Shown here: positions 11,608 to 22,905 of the stretch, piece by piece
Position numbering within the stretch: the stretch's first letter is position 1
How the letters are laid out: the number at the start of each line of letters is the position of its first letter
Source of the DNA: Membranipora membranacea
Taxonomy: Eukaryota > Bryozoa > Gymnolaemata > Cheilostomatida > Membraniporidae
NCBI GenBank assembly: GCA_914767715.1
Contig: OU612067.1
Location: 6,202,001 to 6,262,000, forward strand
Length of the DNA: 60,000 nt
Reading direction: 5' to 3'
The notes under the pieces: model-generated
The model's database searches: none
What the model saw: only the letters and a program-made list of their open reading frames with translations
Told to the model about the DNA's origin: nothing
Made by a program: the position numbers and the translations under genes

Positions 11608-14600
11608 TCACCTTGGGAATATATTAGCTTCCTCCACACTCTCAGGCATATTATGACCAGCAGTCTCCGGTAATGCTATGGTAAGTAAGCCAGCAATTAT
11701 CACTAATGAGCCAAATATCACTGCTGATATTGTTATACTATACTGCTTTGGTACAAAGTTACCCTGTAAGTAAAATCAAGAATAACATGTAAGTAATATC
11801 ACCCAAAAAACAAAGTTGGCTGTCACCTTTGAGCCAGGGCCTAAAAAACTTCTTTTTGCAATAGTCATTTATAAGAGATTTTTGTAAGCTCTCAAACAAG
11901 CCTGGAAGTGAATAGCAAGCACTAAGCCATCTCACCATACTCAAAAAGGAATGGGTGGATGGCGTCAATTAGCTAGCCTACTATTTACTACTCGGAGTTG
12001 TGTACTCTCAACATACAACCACATAAATAGGTGGGAAATACTCACTATGTCTGCGATGAGGGGAGCCAGTATCTGTCCGACTCTGCCGATCATAGAACTG
12101 ATACCCATCAGGCTGGTCCTCAGGCTCGTAGGGAATATCTCCGCTGACCAGATGTAAATAATAGCGAAGCCCATCGTCATACCGAACTTCCCGATGATAT
12201 TTAGCGCTACCAACCATGTATTCACCACTGACTCTTCGTAGTCTGTATTATTTAATGAACAGTTAAGTTAGCCAGGTCATAAACTAAGAGGGTCTTTCAC
12301 CACCAGTTCTTCATCAAGTCAGGGGCAATTACAGCACACTGCTATCTTTGAAACATGTATCAGTATTGAATATATCAATCATGTATGTATGCTAATGATG
12401 TACTCCAAATGGAGAGGAAGATCGTTTCTTGAAGTAAACTTCCTCATTTTTAAGACTATCCAAATATCTGTGTTGGTCATATAGCTGTATAATGGTGTCA
12501 TCAAAATTTAAAACTTGATTGAATTTTTCTTTTAATTTGAAATCATCCATACATGAGGCCCCTCATTATGTTTCTTTGCAGACAATATTTGATACCTTTC
12601 ATGAGCTGGTCAACCAAAATAGTTGCCAAGCAGGCCAGACCAGCGATCACCATTCCAAAGATGTGCGGTCCTTTACGGCCAACCTTCGCAATGCTAAAGC
12701 AGGCAGTGTAAGACACAAACTCTATGGCACCAGAGAGCATGAAGTTCAGGTAGACACTTCCTTTGAGAGATCCACTGTTCAGTGAGAGTCCGTAATATCC
12801 CATAGATACTGCAAACCTGAAACAAAAATGAATCTGAAGCTTTCCATTGAAAAGGTCTTAAAAGATCCCGGAATCTCCCTAATTTCATCCGAAGAAGCTT
12901 GAAGTTAGTTTACCTTCTGTGAGCGTGAGTGATGTTGCGACAAACCGATGTTGATCTCAATTGCACATTATTGCATACACATGGTTCAATAGCAGGAGCA
13001 GTATGACTGTAATCATTCAAAAGCTATGAGAACCCTAAAACTGCCTGCCTGAACCAGGTATCTGAGCCCAGTTCATGTGGTCTATGGACCTTACACTACT
13101 GAACAATTTAGAAACGATTGATAAGTGCTAATCTGTTTATAAAGAATGTGGGATTACTTGACTCATTCATATTCACCTCTAGAACAAGTTTGATCCGATT
13201 TGCCTGCATTTCAGTTGTTTCCCTTCCACTGGTCACATCATAGGTCTTTTTGCCTGCGACGTGATCAGTGGAGGGGGAGCAACTCTGAATGCAGGCAAAT
13301 TGGATCAATATTGGTCTTAGTCACCTCCTCCTTACCAGTTCATAAATATGATGAGAGATCTACACAGCAGTGTCTTTGCCTTACAGAGAGTCTTAAGGCT
13401 AGACTTGGGAGTTATCTCCTGTTCCAGATTCATGTGATCAGATAGCGACACATTGTTAACTTTAGCAGCCTTCGTCAGGATAGCCTTAGCTTCCTCTACT
13501 CTATTTCTACTGATCAGCCATCTAGCAGACTCCGGCATAAACCTGCAGAATTGCTTAAAAGGTTGACACAACTCCGAAAACTTATGCATTTATACTTTCA
13601 TCATTGATATATTATTTATTATTTTATAAATGGTCAACTTTCGATTTAAATAGAATAGAAAATTTTCCCATTATTGGTTGATGATAAAGGTCATAAACCC
13701 ATATCAATTTTCAAAACTTATTGCTAGAAATCAAGATCAAAGCAGTCTCATAGTTCTAGGAGAGGCAGGAGGTACTGTCTCCCCTAGAGAGCTAAATAAA
13801 GTGGCCCTTCAAAAACTACAATTTTATTCTAAATGTCAAAGTCAAGAGTCAGCCTCTAGTTTGGAGGATGGGGAATCACCCCAAACCTCACTATGGAGCT
13901 TATAGCACCATCACAAGGTGCTGCATAGCATCCTCTATGATTACTGCCTCTCCCCCTACTATTTTTCTTATCTACAGACCTGTAAAGCTACACTTACCAG
14001 TAGTATACAAGGAAGAGAAAAGCAGGCGCTGAGATGGATATCTGAGTGTATACCCAGTTCTTAGAGAGATATGCTATACCAGACAGTAAGACGTATCCGA
14101 GAGCAAAGGCATAACATATACCGATACCAGCCAACACTCTGTATGACTTCCCAATCATCTCCATACCTGAGGCGAAAAATTGGAAGTTCACAGATCATGA
14201 AGTTTGGAGTATTAATCAGGGTAACTCTGTCTGATAATTAATTGCGTATATATGCTTAAATTGGGTTACTCTCACAATGGATTATAGCGATTCCCGCTGC
14301 CGCATGGGTTACGTAATGTAAGAGAGCAGATGGATATAGACTGACATATAATGCAACATAAGCCAGTTATTGACTTACCTATCACAAAGCAGCACATATA
14401 CAGCCCTGTAGCAGTTGCTCCTACTGCAAATCTCAGTCCAACGAATGTGTAATATCCAGGAGAAAAGGCCACGCCTAAACCAATAGCTCCCAACAGGAAC
14501 ATGGCTAGAAGCATTGTCTTCTTTCTACCTATACTGTAAAACAAATAGGTAAACAGGATAGATGCATGGAAACCAATTTGTAGTGTAAGTTTTGACAACG

Positions 14601-16003
14601 AGCAGAAATGTAATAGGAGTTAAAGGAGTTATCTCTTCTTTAGAAAAGGGTAGACAATACAGCAAGATGCACCTGACCGAGTTCTAGCTCATGCTCTGCA
14701 ATTAGTTATAAATAAAGAATCGTTAAAAGATGAACAATTATTAATATGTACATAGCATAGCAGCTACAAATACTACGATGCCTAATTAGCCTTGAGTCAA
14801 CGGTGCTTATTACAGCACCTAGTTGATTTGTTGACAGTACTCTGGTACCTATACTTACATGTCAGAAAGAAGTCCAAATATAAGAGCTCCTGCCAGCTTT
14901 CCTGCCATATACAGCATTGTACTGATGGTTGATTGTGCCTTGTTCCCACAAACAAGCTCCCACTGAAAAATAGCAATGCTGATAATCTCGGATTACAAGT
15001 ATCATCAAGATTGACTTTTTTAGAATTTTACAACTTCCCTTTGCCAAAATCCTACCTGTAAACAACATCAACCAAACTACCAAGAAACTAATGCTTAGAT
15101 CAGCTTGCCAGTCACTTGGTGATATAACATGGGTTGTGATTAGGAGCAGCACTGCATAGAAGCAGAATCTACTTGCTGTCCTGGTGAAGTCTCCGCTGCG
15201 GAGGAACTGCAGGAAGTGAGTCATGTTGGTATGTTTATTCGACTTTCACATCATACAGCGCAAATAACTTCTTGTTCTCTGCGCATTTAATAGCATTGCT
15301 AGCTCATAACTCATCATTATTTTGAATAACCCTATGATGAAAGAATACTACACATAGAAAAAACAAGTGAAGTGAAAAATATTGATAAAGGCTGAGGAAT
15401 TCTGCTGTAGACACGGCAAAAGAGGTTTTTCCAGACTGTGTTTTAGGATTGGAACTGTTATCATCAAAATCAGACGATAGAATAAAAACTTTTAACATGA
15501 GTTGAATTTCTGACTGATTTCATACTCACATCGGTGACTATTGTGCGTTGGAAATATTCAGTGGAGAAGACATAAATATCGCAACTTTCAGTCTTGACCG
15601 TATTCGTATCATTTTGAAGTACATACTTTATGCAGGAATCCCTCTCATCTGGGATCGAGTACTCCGAGAGGTTCCCAGAGTTTCCAAAAATGTCCAACTC
15701 TGTTGCGTCTGGCGCGCATCTACACAATGAATGCTATTATAAAGTCCTAAATAGGGACAAGGTATGAAAATCGAAGTCAATTAAAGCCTATGTATCCACG
15801 GGATTGATGTTGTTTTACGTAATTCAATGCGCATTTACGACAAGATAGAACATAACTTACGTGAACTCTGGAGTGGCCGCAAGGAAGACAGAAGCTAACT
15901 GGTGGAGAGCGATGACCGCTGCCGGAAGTGCTGCCAACACAAACTGTATCTTCTGGTATTTACCAAATCCTCCAATATGATCCAGTACATCATCAAACCT
16001 CAT
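11608..16003 (-). CDS. SLC22-type organic ion/zwitterion transporter (MFS), 513 aa
   Basis: Nine minus-strand exons: 15861-16003, 15530-15719, 14859-14962, 14379-14533, 13998-14166, 13336-13542, 12596-12816, 12046-12242 and 11608-11763. They sum to 514 codons including TGA at 11608-11610. The start ATG 16003 gives MRFDDVLDHIGGFGKYQ, the usual SLC22 N-terminus. Exon 2 is the large extracellular loop, followed by VTDWELVCGNK. The MFS signature is GLLSDIIGRKKT (about residues 140-151). WFMPESARWL (254-263) starts the central cytoplasmic loop, WFAVSMGYYGLSL marks TM7, and SAEIFPTSLRTSLMG with IGRVGQILAP is the conserved TM10-11 region. The end, LPETAGHNMPESVEE, is also typical. About 12 membrane segments are expected at the plasma membrane. 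Substrate class (cation, anion or carnitine) cannot be told. The terminal AGGTGAGT could instead be a donor to one more exon. Confidence 0.9.
13189..13309. repeat. Palindromic MITE-like element (family 1) in SLC22 intron
   Basis: The left end TTTGATCCGATTTGCCTGCA is mirrored by GCAGGCAAATTGGATCAA. The inner halves also pair (CCACTGGTCAC with GTGATCAGTGG). A second copy with the same halves lies at 23480-23589. No ORF; non-autonomous. Confidence 0.6.
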
Positions 16004-16111
16004 TGTTACGTTACGTCTCACAGCTATAATACAAACAAGAGAAACAAGATAGAGGTTAAGAATACATAGACAGTCTATATGCTCAAGGTCCAAATAGGTT
16101 GGTGTAAATGT

Positions 16112-16765
16112 CTTTGTTTAATTAATATTTGACATATTTCTTGAATTCATTATACTACTCCTTTTAAATTAAAAAGAAGTGGCATTATTATTAAAATAGA
16201 AGGGTCTTTGAGAGAGTTAGATACACATGAGATAATCTGAACTTTCTCGGGCTATGTAATCTCCCTCGGAGTGGAACCCTTAGCTTAGGCAACTAAAATC
16301 TTGCCGACAGATCCTCCCCCCTCCCCCACGACACTCAAGCCCAGCTGCACAAGACATGTTTGCATATTTGCAAATCAGAGCACATCACGCAGGTTTTGAT
16401 GTACACAAAAACTTAATAACAAACCGTACATTATAAACCTTAAGTTGCACTCTAGTACTCTAGCAGTCTATTATATATCCTAGTAGTCTGTTTAGAAAAT
16501 TACGTTACTGCAAATTCTGTGGCACAAATCAGTACCTTGAATTATCTTAACACGACTGAGTGGCCTGTATAATATCTTGTTTACCAAACAGCCAAGGATA
16601 TTATCTTATCTGTGATTTAATCATAAATACAATTAATATTTGACATATTTCCAAAATTCATCACAGCTCCTGTATAAACTACAAATAGAAACCGCTTTTT
16701 TACTAATATGGTAAGAGTCTATGAGAGAGTGAGATGCAACGAGATAATCTGAACTTTTGACAGAT
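16112..16765. repeat. Local direct duplication upstream of the SLC22 start
   Basis: 16112-16250 and about 16625-16765 share an ordered set of blocks: AATTAATATTTGACATATTTC, a run of TAAA/AGAA, then GAGAGAGT and GAGATAATCTGAACTTT. It sits in the presumed 5' flank or leader of the SLC22 gene. It could be a duplicated 5' exon or promoter segment, or simply neutral. Confidence 0.5.
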
Positions 16766-16769
16766 CGAA

Positions 16770-18950
16770 CCTGTTGCAGATAACCAAAATTGTTATAGAA
16801 CATTAATATACCTAAATTTGCGCAAGACAATAACGAATGTGAACTTACTTTTGCTACACCAGTACTTTCAAGCGTTGTTGTAGTTCTCAGGAGCAAAGTA
16901 ATAATATTTGCAGAATGAGATGATATTACCTGTTATTCTAGTCATTAGGTAGGGAGAGCTGATGAATATGAGCTTTATTGCACACTATTTTGCAATCAGT
17001 AACAGGATCACTGAAAGGATGTCACAGGTGAAGGCATGTACCTGGATGTCCCGTTATGACTGGCATAAAACTGGTCTCTCTCACAAAAGCGCCATGACTC
17101 GTGATAATTTTATGATATTAATATTTGGGATTTTGAGTGGACTACAATGATATTTAGAGATATTTGCACCGCCCTGATCTTCATTAATCCAGACTGTCAA
17201 CAATATTATTAGACAGATGAGCTCACGGTGACATAAGATAACCTTAATGAAGTGTTTGATTGCCGCCCTCCACAAGTGTACATATAGCTACTGAGTAAAG
17301 TCTATTGACTGCTGGTTCGGCTTTACTTTGGAGACAAACCCATGTCCCTTACACCTCTTGGTACAAATCGATTTTTGTGGCGGTTATAAAAAATAAGCTT
17401 ACACCATAGACATGAATAATATTATTAAGTCTATGGCTTACAAAGTACTATATATAATAATAAAATAATGCATATTAAAGATGTTACTATCTCAGATATC
17501 TAGGCCCTACTTATAAATCACATGTATGTACTTCGCTTGGCTAAATAATATTTTTGAGATAGATATGTTGTGTTTCATGTGTGCAATCAGCTTTGATGAG
17601 AAACTAATGGAATATGGAATTGTTTTTTATTGAGTGAGTGATCAATCCGCAATAATTGAGCTCTGATATTTTTCATGTTACTTGCTAAGCTATTCTCACA
17701 TATCGTTTTACGATCTCTATATCAGGTGAGCCCGTTTCAGTGATTATCCCTTTGATGGTATCCACAGCGTACCTGGCTTCAAATACTGAACTAAACTAAA
17801 CTGAACTAAAAACTGCTTCTGTGATCAAAAAGCATTCGGCCGACTAAATAAACTTCTCAACTAGGGCAACACCTTTGTTTTGGCAAATAACTATTAATAT
17901 AGCAGTGTATATCAGTCAGAGCGACTATAAACAAGTCCAGATGATTTTGCTATTGACTGTCAAAAGGACCAAGTCTTTACACAGGCTTATACAAGCAAGG
18001 ACTTATAAAGCTTCATATAACTTATATAGATCAGCATTTTTATCCCCAAGCATCATTGCTTAAGGAGTTATCCCTCCCCATAATAAAAAGAGACGACTCC
18101 TTTTTTACTTGCTTCTTTTTTTTCAACCAAAAACATTATATTCAATTCAAATTGCAGTAAACATTTATTTTATTTTTCGATACCAATAATTGGTGGGTGA
18201 AAAATTCAGTTTAAAAACACCTATTATTTCTTGATCAAACTCTCGACTGTAAAGAAAGTATTGGCAGTTCATCATAAACATGTAACAGTGTCAAGTTGTT
18301 ATAAAACTCAATTTAAGTACGCAAATTGAATTGGGCAAGCGAATGTTGTGAGCCTAAATATAATGGGTGGGAGATTGGGATTGTGGAAAATATTTGAGAG
18401 TTAAGAAGCCATTTTGTTATCCAAGAACTTTACTTTTATTCTGAGAGAAAAATTTATCCGATAATATATATGTCTACTGGAATTAATGTTATAAATACAT
18501 AAAAATATAAAAACCTCATCATTTGCAATTAAATCAGCATCAGGAGGAAAGAATCTTTAATGAACTAAACTCATTTTTATTCAAAAAGAAGTATCATAAG
18601 GAGTGACTTTTTTAATTAAATAAAGAATACATCTGTGTAGTATAACAAAAATTAAACTACATCAATTTTATTCAGAAATTTCAATTGCACTTAATCATTC
18701 CATGTTTGATATAATATATGAATTTCCCAAGAGGAGTGATGTATTTGCAGGAGAAAACTTCAGCATTTTATTGCACATGCTCGAAGAAGCTAACTTCATA
18801 GTTACTTCACATTTTACTCTCTTCATTTACTCATTGACTTCCACCTCAGGTAGCCAAAATTAAGTGCTAGCTAACATAAACTCAGCTACCATAATTTCCG
18901 ACATATAATTACGATATTCACATCATTAAACATCACGGCGCATACCAAGA
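16770..18950. other. Intergenic stretch, no gene seen
   Basis: AT-rich DNA between the SLC22 5' flank and the second small-gene copy. A short inverted repeat occurs at about 17412-17445 (CCATAGAC ... GTCTATGG). Open frames are up to about 62 codons, without family similarity or splice support. I see nothing else. Confidence 0.5.
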
Positions 18951-18959
18951 TAACTTACT

Positions 18960-19060
18960 CTTAATCAGTACAAATATGCATATCTATCAGTATCCCTGAA
19001 GAGGTATATTCACACAATGAGTACATTGGAGCTGATAAGAGATGGATATTAGCCCTTGTA
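18960..19060 (+). promoter_or_regulatory. Probable promoter/5' region of small gene copy 2
   Basis: Matches 10120-10260 in the block CACAATGAGTACATTGG plus CTGATAAGAGATGGATATTA, in the same orientation and ahead of the paralogous gene. A likely donor GTAAGTAAG near 19229 marks the end of a non-coding first exon. Confidence 0.45.
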
Positions 19061-19332
19061 TGACAAGGTACATGATAACACTACGTCAAGTACACAACTA
19101 GTCATGAGAGTGAACTTACAAGCTGCTTACTTCCAGAGTACTTATCAGCTAGAAAAGTTGTACAGCGGACTAGTGTAGCTACATAGTGAAAGGGGCAGGA
19201 AACAGAAAGGGTCACAAATCCACATGCGGTAAGTAAGAGAATTATCACAACGTTTGGGATAAATGATAATACCATAAGGGAAGTTTGGATGATCCTGCTG
19301 TCTTGCTAGGAGGTTTAGTTGTGCTCCACTAC

Positions 19333-19681
19333 ATGGGCGTCAGAAGGGGTGCTCAGGGTGCTCAAGTGAGCACCCCTTGGGAGGTTTAAAATTTTTTTTT
19401 TTTAACAATTGGAACTCAATGTTTTCTTTTATCGCTAGAACTTTCAATCGGGGCCCGGGCAAGAGGCTGTTGCTGTTAAATATTTTTGGTATCATGCTTG
19501 GTGTTGCTCATCCATAAAAGTTGGCTGGGATGTACCAGAATGTCTCTTTTTGGGTCTCGAATTTCAAAAAATTTCCGTCGGCAGGAGGGCGCTTGGGCGC
19601 CCCTCCCGCACCCTCTTACACATGCCACTAACTACTCCACAGCTAAAAGGAGCACCCCTTGGTAAATCCTTCTGACGCCCA
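19333..19681. mobile_element. MITE-like element with about 11-bp target duplication
   Basis: The ends are inverted: TGGGCGTCAGAAGG at the left and CCTTCTGACGCCCA at the right, extended by GGGGTGCTC and GAGCACCCC. TGCTCCACTAC is directly repeated on both sides (19322-19332 and 19682-19692). A 9-11 bp duplication is usual for Mutator-like elements. The body has no transposase ORF. It sits in the probable first intron of small gene copy 2 and has no counterpart in copy 1, so it was inserted after the duplication. Confidence 0.7.
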
Positions 19682-20019
19682 TGCTCCACTACCAGTGGTG
19701 AGGAGATAATTAAGGGACACATGTACTCCTAAGACTTAAACTAAACACCAGCCATACTTTGCATCAAACTGGGATTAGTATTGCCAAAAATGCTTGTAGC
19801 AAAGTTAGATACTTTTTATGTGGGTCGAAAGTTATATGTTAATGTGTAGTCCAAACTGAAATTGTATGATTGTGTTGTGTCCATATCAAATAAGCACATT
19901 AGATATGTGTCATTCATTCTGATTTTTAATTCCCAACCCCTCTATAGTTATAAACATGAATTAATTATCTAAAAAATGCAGTTGTTTCATTAATCCACCT
20001 TCTCTTTTTGTACCCTAGC

Positions 20020-20506
20020 GATCGAGGACCGAATCATAGAGGGTGATTGCGACACAGAGGTTCACCAAAATAACAAAGACAGAAACCATAGAGGCACTAA
20101 AAGTATGGTAGACAACAATAATACAGAACGGGACTCGTCAACCCATACTCAAGTTTTTACCCACACACATTACGCAAACCACCTGCGCCCACAGAATAGG
20201 CCTTCACGACACTCTGACAGCTGGCTGCATGCAATACATCATGATCAGACAGATATAGGCGTCAGACGCAGTCATCACTACCTCAGTAAAAGACTTAGTC
20301 TGTACAGAAAAGCTTTCTCAGTGGAATCACTCAACACCATTGGAAAAGAGGAAGAGGTGACAACTTCAAAACATTCAGTGTTCGCTGACTTGAATAACAA
20401 TGTACTAAGTAGTTTGCTGCTGCCTTTGGGAATTAGGAAAAAATCTATTAGCACCGCAGATATACCCGTACAGTTTATATCATTTAAAAGGTTACCGAAC
20501 CCGTAA
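20020..20506 (+). CDS. Unrecognised basic, His/Ser-rich protein, copy 2 (133 aa from ATG 20105)
   Basis: Paralogue of the gene at 10615-11028. The coding exon follows an acceptor (TTTTTGTACCCTAG) near 20019; ATG 20105 corresponds to ATG 10615, and the stop ends at 20506. The N-terminal 40 residues have drifted strongly, but residues from WLHAIHHDQTDIGVRRSHHY onward are about 91 percent identical to copy 1 (eight differences in 94 residues, counted by eye). Most codon differences are silent. Both copies therefore look functional. No signal peptide, membrane segment or known motif is visible. Downstream lies a dead copy of the last SLC22 exon, showing the block was duplicated together. Confidence 0.65.
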
Positions 20507-20787
20507 ATAATAGCGTTTTTCTTCATGTATTTTTCTAGTTATTTCATGTTATATTTTTTGTGAGATGCGGGTATTTCTTTGAGCACAAATTGTCTAGCCT
20601 CATTTCTAAACTTCACGATATATATTCTAACAGAACAGCACTATCGCAATGGCCAACTTCTTAACTATATAATGTCTTGATATTTTCGGTTTATGCTAGC
20701 TAACATGCTGTTGATGTATCATTTCGAGCATAATTCAATCTACTATAGGCTCGGCTACAATGTTATATCAATTGATCATATGTAATC

Positions 20788-20897
20788 TAAGTGCTCAGAC
20801 GCCTGCAATGCGAGTTAGTGGTATGACATCACATTATCAACTACTCACAAGGTAATGCCACTTACTCACATTGCAGCCGTACAAGCACTTAGACTAT
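20788..20897. repeat. Imperfect hairpin of about 110 nt
   Basis: The left arm starts TCTAAGTGCT and contains TGCAATG; the right arm ends AGCACTTAGA and contains CATTGC. The arms pair over roughly 40 nt with mismatches. The left arm resembles the TCTAAGTGCC...TTGCAAT stretch of the tRNA-like sequence at 21236-21320, so it may be an inverted tRNA-derived piece. It is absent from the equivalent place after small gene copy 1. Confidence 0.5.
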
Positions 20898-21081
20898 CTC
20901 TTATGTGACCTCATAGGTGCAGAATTATTTCCAAAGTGGTGATAATGGTCTTTTTTTGCAACGAGGAGTCGAGAGCCAATTCTAGATTTTGAACATTCAT
21001 GTCATTTGAAGCAATATATTGAGCTGTTAATGCAGAGTTAGCTCGGCCTACCGTAACATACTTTCTTGTAGTCAAATATGC

Positions 21082-21436
21082 ATACCCTATAGGAGTTTAG
21101 TTTTTCGCGGCATTTAGGATTCGCTTTTCGCGTTGTTGCCTAGGTTGTGAAATTTAGTGTATCTTAAATTAAACTCACTCACCAGAGTTTTATAAACAAT
21201 GTACAATTATACAGGAATACACCAGGACTAAGCATGCCAGCTAGTGTGGTGTAGTGGTCTAAGTGCCTGCCTTGCAATCAGTTGGAGATTTATGCCCTGG
21301 GTACGAATCCCAGCTTGGACATGTTTTTTATTTTACACTAGTAAGCCTACTAGCGAAATTTAGTACTAGTGAAATTTAGAACCATGTCCAGATAGCGAAA
21401 TTAAACTCTAGCTAAATTAAACTCTTATAGGGTATA
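21082..21436. mobile_element. MITE-like element carrying a tRNA-like sequence
   Basis: Terminal inverted repeats: ATACCCTATAGGAGTTTAG at the left and CTAAATTAAACTCTTATAGGGTAT at the right pair with few mismatches. The interior has further GCGAAATTTAG-type repeats and the tRNA-like stretch at 21236-21320. There is no protein ORF. It lies between small gene copy 2 and the SLC22 exon relic and is missing from the parental locus, so it is younger than the duplication. Confidence 0.6.
21236..21320 (+). tRNA. tRNA-like sequence (pseudogene or SINE head)
   Basis: A perfect A-box consensus (TGGTGTAGTGG, 21247-21257) and a near-perfect B box (GGTACGAATCC, 21300-21310) are correctly spaced. The T arm is intact (CTGGG, 7-nt loop, CCCAG). 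A CTTGCAA loop would present anticodon TGC (Ala). The acceptor arms do not pair well, so this is more likely a tRNA-derived relic with a usable internal Pol III promoter than a working tRNA. Confidence 0.4.
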
Positions 21437-21540
21437 TCTGAGGTAGGAGCCATGAATCCACTTCGAGTGCTTGACATCCAGCAATATTCCCGGCTCAGTA
21501 GTCAATTTGTATCAATTGCATAGTTCCCCTTGCCTTGCCT

Positions 21541-21690
21541 CTACACTCTCAGGCATATTATGACCAGCAGCCTCTGTAAATGCTATGTAAAGCAGGCCAG
21601 AAATAATCACTGATTAGACAAATATCTCTGCTGACACCGTTATACTAATTACTATACTGTTTCGGCCTTCGGTACAAGATTACCATGTAA
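21541..21690 (-). pseudogene. Relic of the last SLC22 exon
   Basis: Clear similarity to 11620-11766, including the end encoding GHNMPESVE. The acceptor AG is changed to ATG, seven or so bases are inserted after the first codons, and an in-frame stop follows. None of the upstream SLC22 exons is found nearby. It is therefore a truncated, dead copy that came along with small gene copy 2. Confidence 0.8.
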
Positions 21691-22030
21691 GTAAAATCAA
21701 TAGAAACGTATGTATGTGAGCTAAAAAGAGGCATATTTAGCCAATAAAAGGAAAAAAAACTAATAGGTGGTCGAATGAGAAGTTGTCTTCTGCCGAGTGT
21801 ATGAGGAGGTAATTCGTATTTTATTTGAAGGTCGAACAAGGGTTGCATAACCCGTGGATCTCAGCTTAATAGTTTTTATAGATTGGTGGGGTATAGCAAA
21901 ATACTCCAACTCCTTCTCAATTGTTGAAACTGAAGCTAGTTGAGCAACAAAACTAGAAATTTTGCACTTACATAAGTTGTCAGACTTCACTTCCACAAAA
22001 CATAGGCCTTGCCGGGGTCATATATATGAA

Positions 22031-22249
22031 AATCCTTGTCACTTCACTAGCTGAACCACATACAGGTGGGAAACCGGGTTACTTGCAAGCCTGTATATTG
22101 GCAATATACAGGCTTGTCGCAAGTCCCAACCCGGTTGCCCTGTATGTATGTATGTATGTATTGTATGTATGTATGTGCCATTGTGGTCAAGTTTGTCAGC
22201 TAGGAGTGAAGCAAGGAGTTTGAACTCATTGAGTGAAGTGACAAGGATT
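22031..22249. mobile_element. MITE-like element with nested palindrome and (GTAT)n
   Basis: The ends AATCCTTGTCACTTCACT and AGTGAAGTGACAAGGATT are perfect 18-bp inverted repeats. Inside, 22060-22147 forms a second long hairpin (arms CATACAGG..AACCGGGTT..CTGTATATTG). A (GTAT)n microsatellite lies at about 22140-22175. No ORF. Confidence 0.65.
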
Positions 22250-22800
22250 GACTTGTGCAAATTTTTCGCAATCAATCAAATCATCAAACTCTCAGTAGAA
22301 AGTGTCAGTCCCTACAGCACCTAACACATCAACAGTTCTATCATTTGCATTTGGTACGTTGATTGATTCATTCAGTTACAGAATGCTACTTACTACTACT
22401 ACTACTACTAGGCAACAAGCAAGGATTAACAGGGCCAACTGCTTGGTTGCAAGTCAAGTCAGTGGTTTAAAGGAACATGATTTTAACTAGGGCTTGGATC
22501 TTGAAGAGTGTTGCATGTGCTGTAAGCGCAGTGACTCGATCTGGCCGCTGTATTCTGTGCATGCTTGCACACAATGCAAGCTACCTGCTGTAAAATCCCG
22601 GCCTGCTGGTCTTAAGGCAATTAATTACCACATCCTTGACCTTTCTATTGTCTATACGATAATTATTAGCCTCATCTCAAAGGCCTCTGGGATCAGTTAT
22701 AGTTATCAAAACTAACCAATTATCAGTCAATACCATCACTCCAGCAAAGGCGTCATCAACAACTACATCCAAACAGCCAACAATTCATCAGCTAGAAGAC

Positions 22801-22905
22801 ATGTGGAGTAGGACTTCATCCCTATGTCAAACACTCTCCACTACCAGAGATCGTTTTACATCTGTACTGCCAAGGACTGGAATGCCCTACCTACTGGGAG
22901 CCCAC
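22801..22905 (+). mobile_element. Possible C-terminal relic of a non-LTR retrotransposon ORF
   Basis: One frame reads HYQRSFYICTAKDWNALPTG. The arrangement R-SFY-x-(3-4)-K/R-DWNALP resembles the tail of many LINE reverse-transcriptase proteins. A stop precedes it and a poly-C run (22913-22923) follows. Only about 35 codons are recognisable. Confidence 0.4.

Noticed and set aside
22380-22412. Short (ACT)n run
   Set aside because: Ordinary microsatellite; not a CRISPR or coding repeat.
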